Positions 54,201-61,615 of a stretch of DNA of 64,000 nt are shown here, piece after piece. A program made the position numbers and the translations under genes. This DNA comes from an uncultured Clostridia bacterium (GTDB lineage: Bacteria > Bacillota > Clostridia > Christensenellales > Pumilibacteraceae). The notes under the pieces are model-generated. The model was given only the letters and a program-made list of their open reading frames with translations, was not told the DNA's origin and ran no database searches. The DNA is taken from the NCBI GenBank assembly GCA_948440265.1, contig CAOJOK010000001.1:372001-436000 (forward strand), written 5' to 3'. Position 1 is the stretch's first letter. Every line of letters begins with the position of its first letter.

Positions 54201-54493
54201 TGTTTATAGGAAACGGTATACACACCGACCTGCTCGGCAACAACGTCGCCTGCGGCAGTCGCAACGGTCTTTCCGTTGGGTGCGGTTACCGTTATTTCCG
54301 TGCCTGCGGTTGCCGCGGGTACGTTGAACGATTCACCGTATTTAACCTTGCTTACGACCTCTACTTTCGACAGATATTCGTCGTTGGCGCCGACGTTCAG
54401 AGCGAACGCGGAAAAGCTCAACGTGCCGACCGTCAAGGTCATCGTCAGCATCATTATAATTAAAGTCATACAGATGCGTTTGATTGTCTTCAT
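51236..54493 (-). CDS. Large surface protein with Ig/cadherin-like repeats and C-terminal anchor
   Basis: 1085 residues. Signal peptide about 1-31 (MKTIKRICMTLIIMMLTMTL start, cleaved after AFA). About eight Ig-like or cadherin-like beta domains follow, marked by recurring ends such as GVYTVSYKQKD, GRYVVTYQAHDDAGNQS, GVYQVSVRAFD and GTYEIKYEVYDKLGN, as in DUF5011/HYR-type modules. One membrane helix near 1052-1074 is followed by the basic tail FRKRRVKTEKTGK; no LPXTG motif. It is therefore a membrane-anchored exported protein, possibly adhesive. Own consensus promoter. Confidence 0.85.
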   Translation of the reverse strand: MKTIKRICMTLIIMMLTMTLTVGTLSFSAFALNVGANDEYLSKVEVVSKVKYGESFNVPAATAGTEITVTAPNGKTVATAAGDVVAEQVGVYTVSYKQKDSANKEYSYDFDVKSYVDEDYTISVLYGGATIPTVTTTGSEIVFPSAELGYYDEDNVWHKDDAVVKVKTSLNDTEYTANGTDKIKLDNFAGKLYVTYFAKFKGYSKVYTQDFEVTVQDASGFKDEERPNLNTVNVAENASLNRKFTLPTATATDNWDKNVQITVKVTFGDEEVPQVEVEDEYVKLDADGKPVVKAEKEIFDNNKKMSFYPTQVGRYVVTYQAHDDAGNQSTAHEYTINVSDTTAPVFKEINDYQIPEKWGVRVKKGEDDASAAIKFPMPVVVDNNGAKNVTVSFKITDNTDNANKTVISFDNILDENEEFTGSDSTYGAAGEKYKFKDLEFLFSEVHTHDNGVGDYTVEYTARDAKPNRSYKTYKITVEEEYEDTAGVDSIEAKIEDAPAYLVAVDGETFTVPTRVASKRDDTRPQIEYTLKSAAETDAEKALNVSGGEVLDIVEKENKFYLVNDKKEELLIAGDNTITLTLTVKDKLGYSKTDSADVKVFSSESENVSFAMPAANFDIKTQNTDGSKFKTNAVAELGSFKIDVGNADFRPYTGYEFSVKNTADGKYVNDVESEHYYSVADNQIVVRNISFKPSQAGVYQVSVRAFDLTGKNIVRVALIEVEKGSDDGTSTTAATVPTKGSINATYSFRCKELTIPGGEGKTYHMAYKVKGSRYSVMGKEFTAKTASSYEITEGYVEVSGSSVVDNEVQTDVAGCTAYTVSFTDSDAPVIEIQDVMPTYKAKGSEITLPSIVAYNANGMGEVEVRVRYSSKLGGSGSGGTIETTYDEDTNTYKFTAKNDGEYKVIITGTVNGESVSTEKIIYVGDVRGPAFSVSYTDAFQANRQQGAEFKFGKIVIDTASLDENESQGDFRYVKTLYDPSNEVVSEATIDGTGTRYRDLEQKDSNTKITLTKSGTYEIKYEVYDKLGNVTTYREKITVSGKTAKSPFSIAAISTVLIVVGVVLIAAVILYFVLFRKRRVKTEKTGK

Positions 54494-54544
54494 TTAACTC
54501 GATATCTCCTGTGAATTTCATCTATTTTTAGACGTAACGCTATG

Positions 54545-54573
54545 ATTATACAATTTAACATACAATTTGTCAA
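54545..54573 (-). promoter_or_regulatory. Promoter of the surface protein gene
   Basis: Minus strand TTGACA (54568-54573), 17 bp, TATAAT (54545-54550): perfect consensus. Confidence 0.85.
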
Positions 54574-54655
54574 ATAAAATCACGCCGTCTTGACAAAGTT
54601 ATTATTTCTCCGCGCCGAAAAAAATATGTGACGCTTATTCAAACCTTAAATAAAA

Positions 54656-55924
54656 CTATTTTATCACGCGCAAAGTCGTGTTCAGTTTTTTGACGCCGCT
54701 TAAAGATTCGAGCTTTTCCGTCGCCGACCTTATCGCCCTTTCTTTAGTCGTATGCGTGAGTATGATTATCTCCGCCTGTCCTGCCGCCGCCGCTTGCTGC
54801 TGCATTTTGCCGATACTGATTCCGCAGTCGCCGAACACCTTTGCTATGGAGGCGAGTATGCCCGGCTTGTCCGCCACAGTCAAAGACAGATAGTACTCCG
54901 ACGAGAAGTCGTCCGCAAGAGAAACGGCGCCGTTTCCGAAATCGGGGCGGAAAGGCTCTTCCCTGTTTGCGCAGTAAACTATATCGCTGACAATGGCGCT
55001 TGCCGTCGGGTGCGCGCCTGCGCCCTTGCCGTAAAGCATTATCTCGTCCACGAAGTCGCCCTTCAAAAACACCGCGTTGAATGCGCCGCGAACCGACGAG
55101 AGCGGATGACTGTCCGGCACAAACGCCGGATGAACTCTCGCTTCCGCGCTTCCGTCGGAATTCATTCTGCCTATCGCAAGCAGTTTCAGCGTGTAGCCCA
55201 TACTTCTACCCACGGCTATGTCTTTCGGCGTCACTTTGGCGATACCCTCTCTGTACACGCCCGAGAGCGGCACTCTCGTATGGAAAGCCAGCGAGGCGAG
55301 TATGGAAAGTTTGTACGCCGCGTCGAAGCCGTCCACGTCCGCGGTCGGGTCGAACTCCGCATATCCGAGCTTCTGCGCTTCTTTAAGCGCCGCCGCATAC
55401 GTCGAACCGTCTTCCGTCATCTTGGTCAGAATGTAGTTCGTTGTGCCGTTGATTATGCCCATTATCTCGGTTATGCGGTTTGCCTGCATACTGTCCGTGA
55501 GCGTTCTTATAATCGGCACTCCGCCGACGCAGCTCGCTTCGAAATACAGTCCGGCTCCGCCCTCTTTCGCCGCTTCTTCCAACTCGTCGAAGCGTTTTGC
55601 AAGCAGTTCCTTATTTGCGGTCACGACGTTCTTTCCGCTTTTGAGCGCCTTTATTATAAACGTGCCGGCAGGCTCCAATCCGCCCATAGTTTCCACCACT
55701 ACGGAAATGTCGTCGTCCCTTATTATTTCGTCTATACTGCCTGCGAACTTTTCGGCAGGCACTCCGCGCGAAACGAGCACGTCTTTCGAGCGGTCGAGCA
55801 CTTTAACCACTTCCGCGTCCACGCCGTAGCCCGACGCAATGACGTCGCGGTTGCGCGTCAGCACTTCGTATGTGCCGCCGCCCACCGTGCCGAGTCCCAT
55901 AATAGCGACTTTGATTTTTTTCAT
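54656..55924 (-). CDS. hom: Homoserine dehydrogenase
   Basis: Reduces aspartate semialdehyde to homoserine for threonine, methionine and isoleucine. 422 residues. NAD(P) motif AIMGLGTVGGGTYEVL, VVTANKELLAKR, catalytic region GIINGTTNYILTKM and AEFDPTADVDGFDAAYKL, and a C-terminal ACT domain (YYLSLTVADKPGILASIAKV, about 340-420) that allows threonine feedback. Overlaps coaX by 4 bp. Confidence 0.96.
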   Translation of the reverse strand: MKKIKVAIMGLGTVGGGTYEVLTRNRDVIASGYGVDAEVVKVLDRSKDVLVSRGVPAEKFAGSIDEIIRDDDISVVVETMGGLEPAGTFIIKALKSGKNVVTANKELLAKRFDELEEAAKEGGAGLYFEASCVGGVPIIRTLTDSMQANRITEIMGIINGTTNYILTKMTEDGSTYAAALKEAQKLGYAEFDPTADVDGFDAAYKLSILASLAFHTRVPLSGVYREGIAKVTPKDIAVGRSMGYTLKLLAIGRMNSDGSAEARVHPAFVPDSHPLSSVRGAFNAVFLKGDFVDEIMLYGKGAGAHPTASAIVSDIVYCANREEPFRPDFGNGAVSLADDFSSEYYLSLTVADKPGILASIAKVFGDCGISIGKMQQQAAAAGQAEIIILTHTTKERAIRSATEKLESLSGVKKLNTTLRVIK

Positions 55925-56700
55925 AACGTACCTCCCGCGTTCATTTTATATATCACGTTCAAACCGCGAAGCGTCAGCGTTCTGTCCACGACGTCGATGA
56001 CGTTGCTTTTTGCCGCCACTATTTCTGACAGTCCGCCGGTTGCGATGACCTTTATATCGTCGCAGTTCATTTCGCTCTTTATTCCTTTTATGATGTATTC
56101 CACCATTCCGACGTATCCGAAAATCAGTCCCGACTGCATATTGGTTATCGTCGTTTTTCCTATTGTTTTTTCGGGTACGGAAAGCTCCACTTTCGGCAGC
56201 TTGGACGCGCTTTTGGTCAACGCGTCGGACGCCGTTTTCAGTCCGAGGCTTATTGCGCCGCCGAGAAATTCGCCTTTGCCGCTTATCGCGTTGAACGTCG
56301 TCGCCGTTCCGCAGTCCATAACTATGCACGGACCGCCGTATGTGTAATACGCCGCGACCGAGCCGACTATTCTGTCCGAGCCGACTTCTTTGGGATTGTC
56401 GTACTTGATGTTCAGACCCGTTTTCAGTCCTGCCCCGACTATCATCGGTTTTTTGTCGAAATAGAAGCGAATCAAATGTTCGAACGTATAGTTCATATTC
56501 GGGTTCACGCTGCTCATAATCGCGCCGTCTATCATATCGGGCGATATGCCGCGCTCGCGCAGGATATTCTTTATATACATTCCGTACTCGTCGCCCGTCT
56601 TATTCACGGACGAGGACAGGCGCAGAGAGCTGACCAATTTATCTTTGTCGAACACGCCGCATTTGACGTTGGTATTTCCTATATCTATGGCAAGTATCAA
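55921..56700 (-). CDS. coaX: Type III pantothenate kinase
   Basis: Phosphorylates pantothenate, the first step of CoA synthesis. 259 residues. ASKHA fold: ILAIDIGNTNVKCGVFD phosphate motif, VGSDRIVGSVAAYYTYGG, VMDCGTATTFNAI, GGAISLGLK and VIATGGLSEI. The start appears to be TTG at 56700, 7 bp after AGGAG; a TTG at 56706 is 1 bp from it. The gene follows the ECF S component directly, which suggests the transporter brings in pantothenate. Confidence 0.95.
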   Translation of the reverse strand: MILAIDIGNTNVKCGVFDKDKLVSSLRLSSSVNKTGDEYGMYIKNILRERGISPDMIDGAIMSSVNPNMNYTFEHLIRFYFDKKPMIVGAGLKTGLNIKYDNPKEVGSDRIVGSVAAYYTYGGPCIVMDCGTATTFNAISGKGEFLGGAISLGLKTASDALTKSASKLPKVELSVPEKTIGKTTITNMQSGLIFGYVGMVEYIIKGIKSEMNCDDIKVIATGGLSEIVAAKSNVIDVVDRTLTLRGLNVIYKMNAGGTL

Positions 56701-56702
56701 AT

Positions 56703-57254
56703 TCAAGCTCCTTTCCGCTCTTTTATTTTATACATAACCGCGGCTATCGGCGGCAAAAGCGCCACGTTTACGGTAAGCTCTATCGCGCCCGATATCAGCA
56801 TTGTCACGGCATACAGGTACACCGTCGTATCACCGAACTCGAATGACGGCATACACAACAGCAAAAGCGACACCACGAACGCCGTATTCGCTATACTGCC
56901 GACTGCCGCAGAAACGCCGACGGGCAGTAATTTTTTCAGTCTGCCTTCCTTTTTTATCAGTTTATCCGTCAGCTTATACGCGCCGTGCGCCAGCACGCCT
57001 ATGGGCAGTCTTGCAACTATCGGTATCCAGGGCTGTGCCACGAATGCCGCCGACACTATGGAGCTGCCGCCCATAAACGAGTATAACAGCGACACGACCC
57101 CGAAAAACAGCGATATTACAAACGACGTCTTATAGTTTGTCGTCACGCACGCAAGCAGCAGCGGCAACAAAAACACATACGGCAGCAGTCCGAATACCAG
57201 CGTCAACGCCAGATATACCGCACAGAGCGCAATGCCCTTGGCTTTACTTTCCAT
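56703..57254 (-). CDS. ECF transporter S component, probably for pantothenate
   Basis: 183 residues from ATG 57254 (GGAGG 8 bp upstream). Six membrane segments; KGIALCAVYLALTLVFG is a typical ECF S-component start, and ALCAVYLAL contains the small-residue helix that contacts EcfT. S components bind a vitamin and share a common EcfAAT energising module, not present in this window. Coupling to coaX points to pantothenate (PanT-like); this is inference from context, as S-component substrates are not readable from sequence. Confidence 0.82.
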   Translation of the reverse strand: MESKAKGIALCAVYLALTLVFGLLPYVFLLPLLLACVTTNYKTSFVISLFFGVVSLLYSFMGGSSIVSAAFVAQPWIPIVARLPIGVLAHGAYKLTDKLIKKEGRLKKLLPVGVSAAVGSIANTAFVVSLLLLCMPSFEFGDTTVYLYAVTMLISGAIELTVNVALLPPIAAVMYKIKERKGA

Positions 57255-57269
57255 AATTTTGCCTCCAAT

Positions 57270-57290
57270 GGACTCCCTTTCGGGTAGCCC
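57270..57290 (-). promoter_or_regulatory. Leader hairpin before the ECF gene
   Basis: Minus strand GGGCT-A-CCC-GAAA-GGG-AGTCC: GNRA-capped hairpin with one bulged A, ending 4 bp before the GGAGG of the ECF gene. No known riboswitch class recognised; it could mask or expose the ribosome site. Confidence 0.4.
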
Positions 57291-57369
57291 TCGAACGATA
57301 AGTAATTTATTCTTCGGATACGCGGCGGTTTGGCTCGCGTTCCTTTTTTCGGTCAAGCGCCGAAAAAAA

Positions 57370-58269
57370 TTATTTTTCAAAGAAAGACATTCTGTCCACT
57401 TTGACTCCGCCCGTGACGAAAGTCACTTTTGCGGTGAACTCGAAATTGCCGAGCGCGGCGCCGCCCATTCCGCCGCCGCCTGCCGTTTTGAACGTGACTG
57501 CGACTTCTTTCAGGGCGCGTGCGGTGGAGCGTATTTCCACCTTACCAGCATAATTGTCCGCGCTTTGCGTCAGGTCGAAGAACTTCCACACCCCGACGTT
57601 GTCTTTGAGACGAAGAAGGGGCAGAAAATCGTTCAGCCAATCGGCGTATTTTTCTATGGACCCGCTTTTCACGTCCGCGCTTACGACGTACGTTCCGCTC
57701 ACCTTTTCGCCGCGGAAGTTCTCCATCTCGCTTTCGGGGAAAAGGCGGTTGCACTTTCTCACCAGACTGTCGGACGAGGTTTCGGACAGCGGCTCTATAA
57801 ACAAATCGGAATAGTCGTTGCCGTAAGACGAAGGCTGGCTCCAAACGTCGTTTGCGGAGTCGTAAAAGCTTTCCATATAGGTGTCGTACTTAAACGCTTC
57901 GCTGTATTGAAAGCCCGTTTCCATTTCGTCATAAAGCGGTTCGATTTTTCCCAAACTTTCCGAAAGAGAGTTTACCGCTTTCAAACGCGCGTAAGAAGTT
58001 TTTTTATCCGACGAATAATCGTGCTTATAGACGGAGTTCATCTGAACAAATCCGTCGAGATTGCCGCCCGAAAAAGTGCCTTGCGTTTCTATGGCAAAAG
58101 TCGCCTGCTCCGCAAACGAGAAAGCCGCGCCGTCGCCTGCAAGCGAATATATGCGCGCATACTCCTCCTGCGGCGTTCTCGCAAGTCCCGAACCGTTCGA
58201 GCAGTCGCAGGCGGAAAGCGGCAAGACCGACAGCAAAACGGCAAATATCAAAGTCAGAAATTTTTTCAT
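57370..58269 (-). CDS. Lipoprotein, uncharacterised
   Basis: 299 residues. Signal peptide MKKFLTLIFAVLLSVLPLSA with Cys21 as the lipidated residue (LSAC). The mature part has no recognised domain; it ends with a Gly/Ala stretch (TAGGGGMGGAALGNFEF) and a beta-rich tail. A short hairpin TTTTTTCGG/CCGAAAAAA (57344-57368) follows the gene. Start chosen at the MKK of 58269; an ATG three codons upstream is also possible. Promoter at 58312-58340. Confidence 0.82.
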   Translation of the reverse strand: MKKFLTLIFAVLLSVLPLSACDCSNGSGLARTPQEEYARIYSLAGDGAAFSFAEQATFAIETQGTFSGGNLDGFVQMNSVYKHDYSSDKKTSYARLKAVNSLSESLGKIEPLYDEMETGFQYSEAFKYDTYMESFYDSANDVWSQPSSYGNDYSDLFIEPLSETSSDSLVRKCNRLFPESEMENFRGEKVSGTYVVSADVKSGSIEKYADWLNDFLPLLRLKDNVGVWKFFDLTQSADNYAGKVEIRSTARALKEVAVTFKTAGGGGMGGAALGNFEFTAKVTFVTGGVKVDRMSFFEK

Positions 58270-58311
58270 TATAGGCATTTGCTCCGACTGTAAATATGTA
58301 TAGTTATGTGC

Positions 58312-58340
58312 AGTATAACATATTTTAAAAAGCAAATCAA
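58312..58340 (-). promoter_or_regulatory. Promoter of the lipoprotein gene
   Basis: Minus strand TTGATT (58335-58340), 17 bp, TATACT (58312-58317). Confidence 0.72.
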
Positions 58341-58422
58341 GAATTTTGCAATATGGAACGAGAATTTTGCAAATAAATATCTCCCTGCCCTTAAAGCCGA
58401 AGCATTTCCGACAAAGTATTTA

Positions 58423-58451
58423 TTGCCTTTTTCAGCCGTCTATGGTATTAT
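58423..58451 (+). promoter_or_regulatory. Promoter of the zinc-knuckle protein gene
   Basis: TTGCCT (58423-58428), 17 bp, TATTAT (58446-58451). Confidence 0.6.
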
Positions 58452-58487
58452 ATATTTGTCGAAAGCGAAATAAAAAGGAGCGCCTTT

Positions 58488-59273
58488 ATGATTCCTATAC
58501 CCAAGCATATGCGTGAGTTTGCCGTGCAGACGGCTTGCGAAAAAGACAAAATCAAATGCAGTCTGAAATGCACCTGCGGCTGTGAAAATTTTTTACTGTA
58601 TAAAAACGTCAAGCCGCGCGCCGCGCTCAATGCCGCGGGCAGAGAGCGCAAGCGCATTTCCGACCTTTGGTGGCGCGAATTTGAAAAAACCGTTCCCGAC
58701 GACTGCGAGTATTTTGCCAACGTATCCGACAACAGCCAAGACATTTGGGTGTTCAAAAAAGCCGATATGGAAGCATACGAAAAGCAGACCGATAAAATGA
58801 TTGCCGACGGCACATACACGAAGTTTTTCGCGCATACCGAAGGTATGGAACAGGAATTGAAAAAGCTTGGATATAAAGCCGTCGCACATATCAAGAGAAA
58901 GGAAAACGAGCCGCCTTACGAGGACTTTTACAAATATTACGAAACATTCGACAACACGGACGTTTTAAAGGTCGTTTGCTCCGACTGCGGAAAGGAATAT
59001 CTGCTTTTCGACAGCCGCCTGCACGGCAACGACGCGATAGAGTCCGAGCCGGACGACACGCAGTATAAATTCAAGCAAAAACTGCCGCACAACGTTTCCG
59101 CGCCGCGCGTTTCGGTCATTATCACAAACTATTGGGATTTCGACGACATTGCTTCGAACGGCAACGAGGAGCTGACGGCGGACGACTATTCCGAGCTCTT
59201 TCACTGCATTTCCGTTTACGCCGTCCTGCCCGACGGAAAAAAATCCGCTATACTCACGCGCGAACTCGGCTGA
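58488..59273 (+). CDS. Uncharacterised cytoplasmic protein with two cysteine knuckles
   Basis: 261 residues, no signal or membrane segment. Cysteines cluster as KCSLKCTCGCENF (about 23-35) and VCSDCGKEYLLFD (about 164-176), each followed by a short beta strand, which looks like a split or duplicated zinc ribbon. The middle (SQDIWVFKKADMEAYEKQTD) is helical. Family not recognised. AAGGAG 8 bp before the ATG. Confidence 0.75.
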   Translation: MIPIPKHMREFAVQTACEKDKIKCSLKCTCGCENFLLYKNVKPRAALNAAGRERKRISDLWWREFEKTVPDDCEYFANVSDNSQDIWVFKKADMEAYEKQTDKMIADGTYTKFFAHTEGMEQELKKLGYKAVAHIKRKENEPPYEDFYKYYETFDNTDVLKVVCSDCGKEYLLFDSRLHGNDAIESEPDDTQYKFKQKLPHNVSAPRVSVIITNYWDFDDIASNGNEELTADDYSELFHCISVYAVLPDGKKSAILTRELG

Positions 59274-59340
59274 CGCGCGGCTATTGTAAAAAAACGGTTT
59301 TACGAAAAAGAGCGTATTCGCTTTGCTGAAGGGGATTTCT

Positions 59341-59506
59341 CCGCTTCGCGCGCTTAAAAAAGCGCGCTTCGGTCGAAATGACATTAAAAAGAATGGTCGG
59401 ATAAATGACAGGAAAAAGAACGGTCGGAAATAGCGGTGTAAGAGTTTGGGCGAATGACAGCGGAAAAAGAAAAAGCGCGCTTCGGACGGAATGACATTAA
59501 AAAGAA
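59341..59506. repeat. Degenerate non-coding repeat array with strong hairpin
   Basis: The gap 59274-59575 holds no gene. It begins with a hairpin GCGCGCTT-AAAA-AAGCGCGC (59348-59367) within the wider inverted repeat CCG...CGG. A 33-bp unit AGCGCGCTTCGGTCGAAATG and on (59361-59393) recurs at 59474-59506 with two mismatches; between them shorter pieces repeat GGTCGGA, AATGACA and AAAAAGAA. It looks like an interspersed genomic repeat family. Confidence 0.65.
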
Positions 59507-59508
59507 AA

Positions 59509-59538
59509 GGACGCAGCTTTAAGCCGCGTCCCCTTTTT
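59509..59538. terminator. Terminator between zinc-knuckle gene side and Cys-rich gene
   Basis: GGACGC (59509-59514) and GCGTCC (59526-59531) with inner GCTT/AAGC pairing, TTTTT on the plus strand and TTTTCTTTTT on the minus strand. Confidence 0.72.
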
Positions 59539-59575
59539 ATCGTATGTGTATCTTGCTTTAAGCCGCTTTTTCGAC

Positions 59576-59779
59576 TTATTTGCAGCAGACGTCTTTACCG
59601 CCGCCGCAGCAGCAGTTCATCAGTAAGTACAGCATAATCAAATCGCAGCAATCGCAGCCGCCGCCCTTGCGGGTGTCGTAGCAACCGCAGCCGCAATCAT
59701 TATTCTTGCCGCCGCAGCAGCAGAGTAATATAAGGATAAGGAAGATATCGCTTCCGCATCCGCAGCCGTTGTTAAACAT
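59576..59779 (-). CDS. Cysteine-rich miniprotein
   Basis: 67 residues with 16 cysteines. Pattern: NNGCGCGSD, a hydrophobic stretch IFLILILLCCCGG, DCGCGCYD, GGCDCCDL, another hydrophobic stretch IMLYLLMNCCCGGG and final VCCK. The two hydrophobic segments could be short membrane or amphipathic helices joined by a Cys/Gly/Asp loop, which may bind metal or form disulfides. GGAGG 8 bp before the ATG at 59779. No family recognised. A longer upstream frame exists but looks like translated non-coding DNA, and the Shine-Dalgarno supports the short form. Confidence 0.72.
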   Translation of the reverse strand: MFNNGCGCGSDIFLILILLCCCGGKNNDCGCGCYDTRKGGGCDCCDLIMLYLLMNCCCGGGKDVCCK

Positions 59780-59829
59780 TTCAGGTTCCTCCGTTAAAAA
59801 TTCGGTATCGTATTTAGGGGATATTAAAG

Positions 59830-60110
59830 CGTGCGTTTCGCCGCCCTTGTTCCGCCCTTTCCGCCCGAGGCTCTCCTTTTCGAAAACCTTGCCCCGACCG
59901 CCTGCCGATTTGCGCGCTGTATCGGTCGGCTTGCCGGCGCTCCGTCTCCGCTTCGGAAAAACGCACGGGCGTTTAAGTGCGGGAAACGCGGGAGAGAAAC
60001 GCTTCGCCTTAAAACCGCTCCAACTCGCGGAGCCTTTATCCCAAGTACTTCTTCGGCGCGCCTCTTTGGTCACCCCTATCGGATATCCTACTACATAATA
60101 TGTACGCGTC
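59830..60110 (-). other. GC-rich, hairpin-rich non-coding region upstream of the Cys-rich gene
   Basis: The gap 59780-60168 has no convincing gene. Read on the minus strand it holds several hairpins: GCTCC/GGAGC, AAACGC-CCGT-GCGTTT (about 59960-59975), CCGACCG/CGGTCGG (about 59899-59934), and a purine-rich end with repeated GGGCGG. Base composition differs from the AT-rich spacers elsewhere. It may be a structured leader RNA of the Cys-rich gene, a separate RNA, or a dispersed repeat. It does not match RNase P, tmRNA or SRP RNA signatures. Confidence 0.45.
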
Positions 60111-60168
60111 GAATAAGTGTGCGACTTTTTCCTTTTTGTCAAAAAAATTCTTTGACGGCGGCAACGGC

Positions 60169-60197
60169 TTGACAAACTCGGCAAAAGTATTTATTAT
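60169..60197 (+). promoter_or_regulatory. Promoter of glyS
   Basis: TTGACA (60169-60174), 17 bp, TATTAT (60192-60197). The leader is only about 30 nt, so no T-box fits. Confidence 0.72.
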
Positions 60198-60235
60198 TAT
60201 AGCATAATCGACTATATATTAAAGAGGTTGCAATT

Positions 60236-61606
60236 ATGGGCAAACTGACTATGGATAAACTGGTTACGCTCTGCAAAGGGCGCGGCATAATCTTCGCCGG
60301 CAGCGAGATTTACGGCGGAATGGGAAACACCTGGGATTACGGCCCCGTAGGCGTGGAAATTAAGAACAATATAAAGCGCGCCTGGTGGAAACGGTTTGTG
60401 CAGGAAAACGACAACTCGTACGGAGTGGACGCCGCCATTTTGATGAACTCCCGAGTATGGGACGCAAGCGGTCACACCGCTTCCTTCTCCGACCCGAAAA
60501 TGGACTGCAAAAAGTGCAAGTCCAGAATGAGAGCGGACACTTTGATTTCCGCGCACGCGAAAGGCAAGGTCAATCCCGACACTATGAGCAACGAAGAAAT
60601 GCAGGCTTATATCGAGCAGCACAAGCTTGCCTGCCCGAAGTGCGGCGCTTGCGACTGGACCCCTATCCGCCAATTCAACCTTATGTTCGAGACGGCGCGC
60701 GGAGTCACCGACGAAAACCAGAATAAGATTTATCTGCGTCCCGAAACGGCGCAGGGCGAATTCGTGAACTTCTTATCCGTTCAGCGTTCGACAAGAGCCA
60801 AGGTGCCTTTCGGTATCGCGCAAGTCGGCAAGGCGTTCAGAAACGAAGTCACGCCCGGAAACTTTATTTTCCGCACCATAGAATTCGAGCAGATGGAGCA
60901 CCAGCTTTTCTGCAAGCAAGACGACAGCAAGAAATTCTATGACCTTTACAAGCAGAAAGCTATGCAGTTTCTGCTTGACATCGGATTCGACAAAGAACAC
61001 CTGCGCTTTAAGGACCACGACAAGCTTGCGCACTACGCTTCGGCGGCGTGCGACATTCAGTTCCTGTACCCTATGGGCTGGGAAGAACTCAACGGCATAC
61101 ACAACCGCGGCTCTTACGACCTGACAAGGCACCAGGAATTTTCGGGAAAGAGTATGCTCTATACCGACCCGTTCAACGGCGAAAAGTATGTCCCGAGCGT
61201 GGTGGAATACTCAATCGGCGCGGACAGACTTATGCTTGCCGTACTGTGCGAAGCGTTTGACGAAGAAGAACTCGAAGGCGGAGAAATCCGTTCCGTACTC
61301 CGTCTTGCCCCCTGTCTTGCCGCGTACAAAGCCGCTGTGCTTCCGCTGCAGAAGAATCTGTCCGACGCGGCGCGTCCCATATTCGAAAACCTGCGCAAGG
61401 TCTTCCCCGTCATTTACGACGATGCAGGCAGCATAGGAAAGCGTTATCGCCGTCAGGACGAAATAGGCACGCCTTTTAGCATAACCATAGACTTCGACAC
61501 TTTAAATGACAATACGGTTACGGTGCGCGAGCGCGATTCTATGGAGCAGGTGCGGCTTAAAGTCGACGAGCTGGAAAGCTATATCGCAAAAGCGGTGAAA
61601 TTCTAA
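60236..61606 (+). CDS. glyS: Glycyl-tRNA synthetase (alpha2 type)
   Basis: Class II synthetase charging tRNA-Gly. 456 residues, the single-chain dimeric type rather than GlyQ/GlyS. Motifs: FAGSEIYGGMGNTWDYGP at the N-terminus, a CKKCKSRMRAD zinc-like insert paired with CPKCGACDW, motif 2 AQVGKAFRNEVTPGNFIFR, motif 3 SIGADRLMLAVL, and anticodon-binding domain at the C-terminus (QDEIGTPFSITID). GAGG upstream of the ATG. Confidence 0.96.
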   Translation: MGKLTMDKLVTLCKGRGIIFAGSEIYGGMGNTWDYGPVGVEIKNNIKRAWWKRFVQENDNSYGVDAAILMNSRVWDASGHTASFSDPKMDCKKCKSRMRADTLISAHAKGKVNPDTMSNEEMQAYIEQHKLACPKCGACDWTPIRQFNLMFETARGVTDENQNKIYLRPETAQGEFVNFLSVQRSTRAKVPFGIAQVGKAFRNEVTPGNFIFRTIEFEQMEHQLFCKQDDSKKFYDLYKQKAMQFLLDIGFDKEHLRFKDHDKLAHYASAACDIQFLYPMGWEELNGIHNRGSYDLTRHQEFSGKSMLYTDPFNGEKYVPSVVEYSIGADRLMLAVLCEAFDEEELEGGEIRSVLRLAPCLAAYKAAVLPLQKNLSDAARPIFENLRKVFPVIYDDAGSIGKRYRRQDEIGTPFSITIDFDTLNDNTVTVRERDSMEQVRLKVDELESYIAKAVKF

Positions 61607-61615
61607 ACAAGCACA

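Noticed and set aside
52205..54463. 752-codon plus-strand frame opposite the surface protein
   Set aside because: Antisense shadow; the minus strand has signal peptide, Ig-like repeats and an anchor.
59780..60168. RNase P RNA, tmRNA or SRP RNA in the GC-rich spacer
   Set aside because: None of the conserved core sequences of these RNAs could be found.
59576..60184. Longer 202-codon version of the Cys-rich protein
   Set aside because: The N-terminal 135 residues are basic, low-complexity translation of the GC-rich spacer; GGAGG sits at the short start (59779).
60198..60235. T-box leader for glyS
   Set aside because: The leader is about 30 nt, far too short for a T-box.
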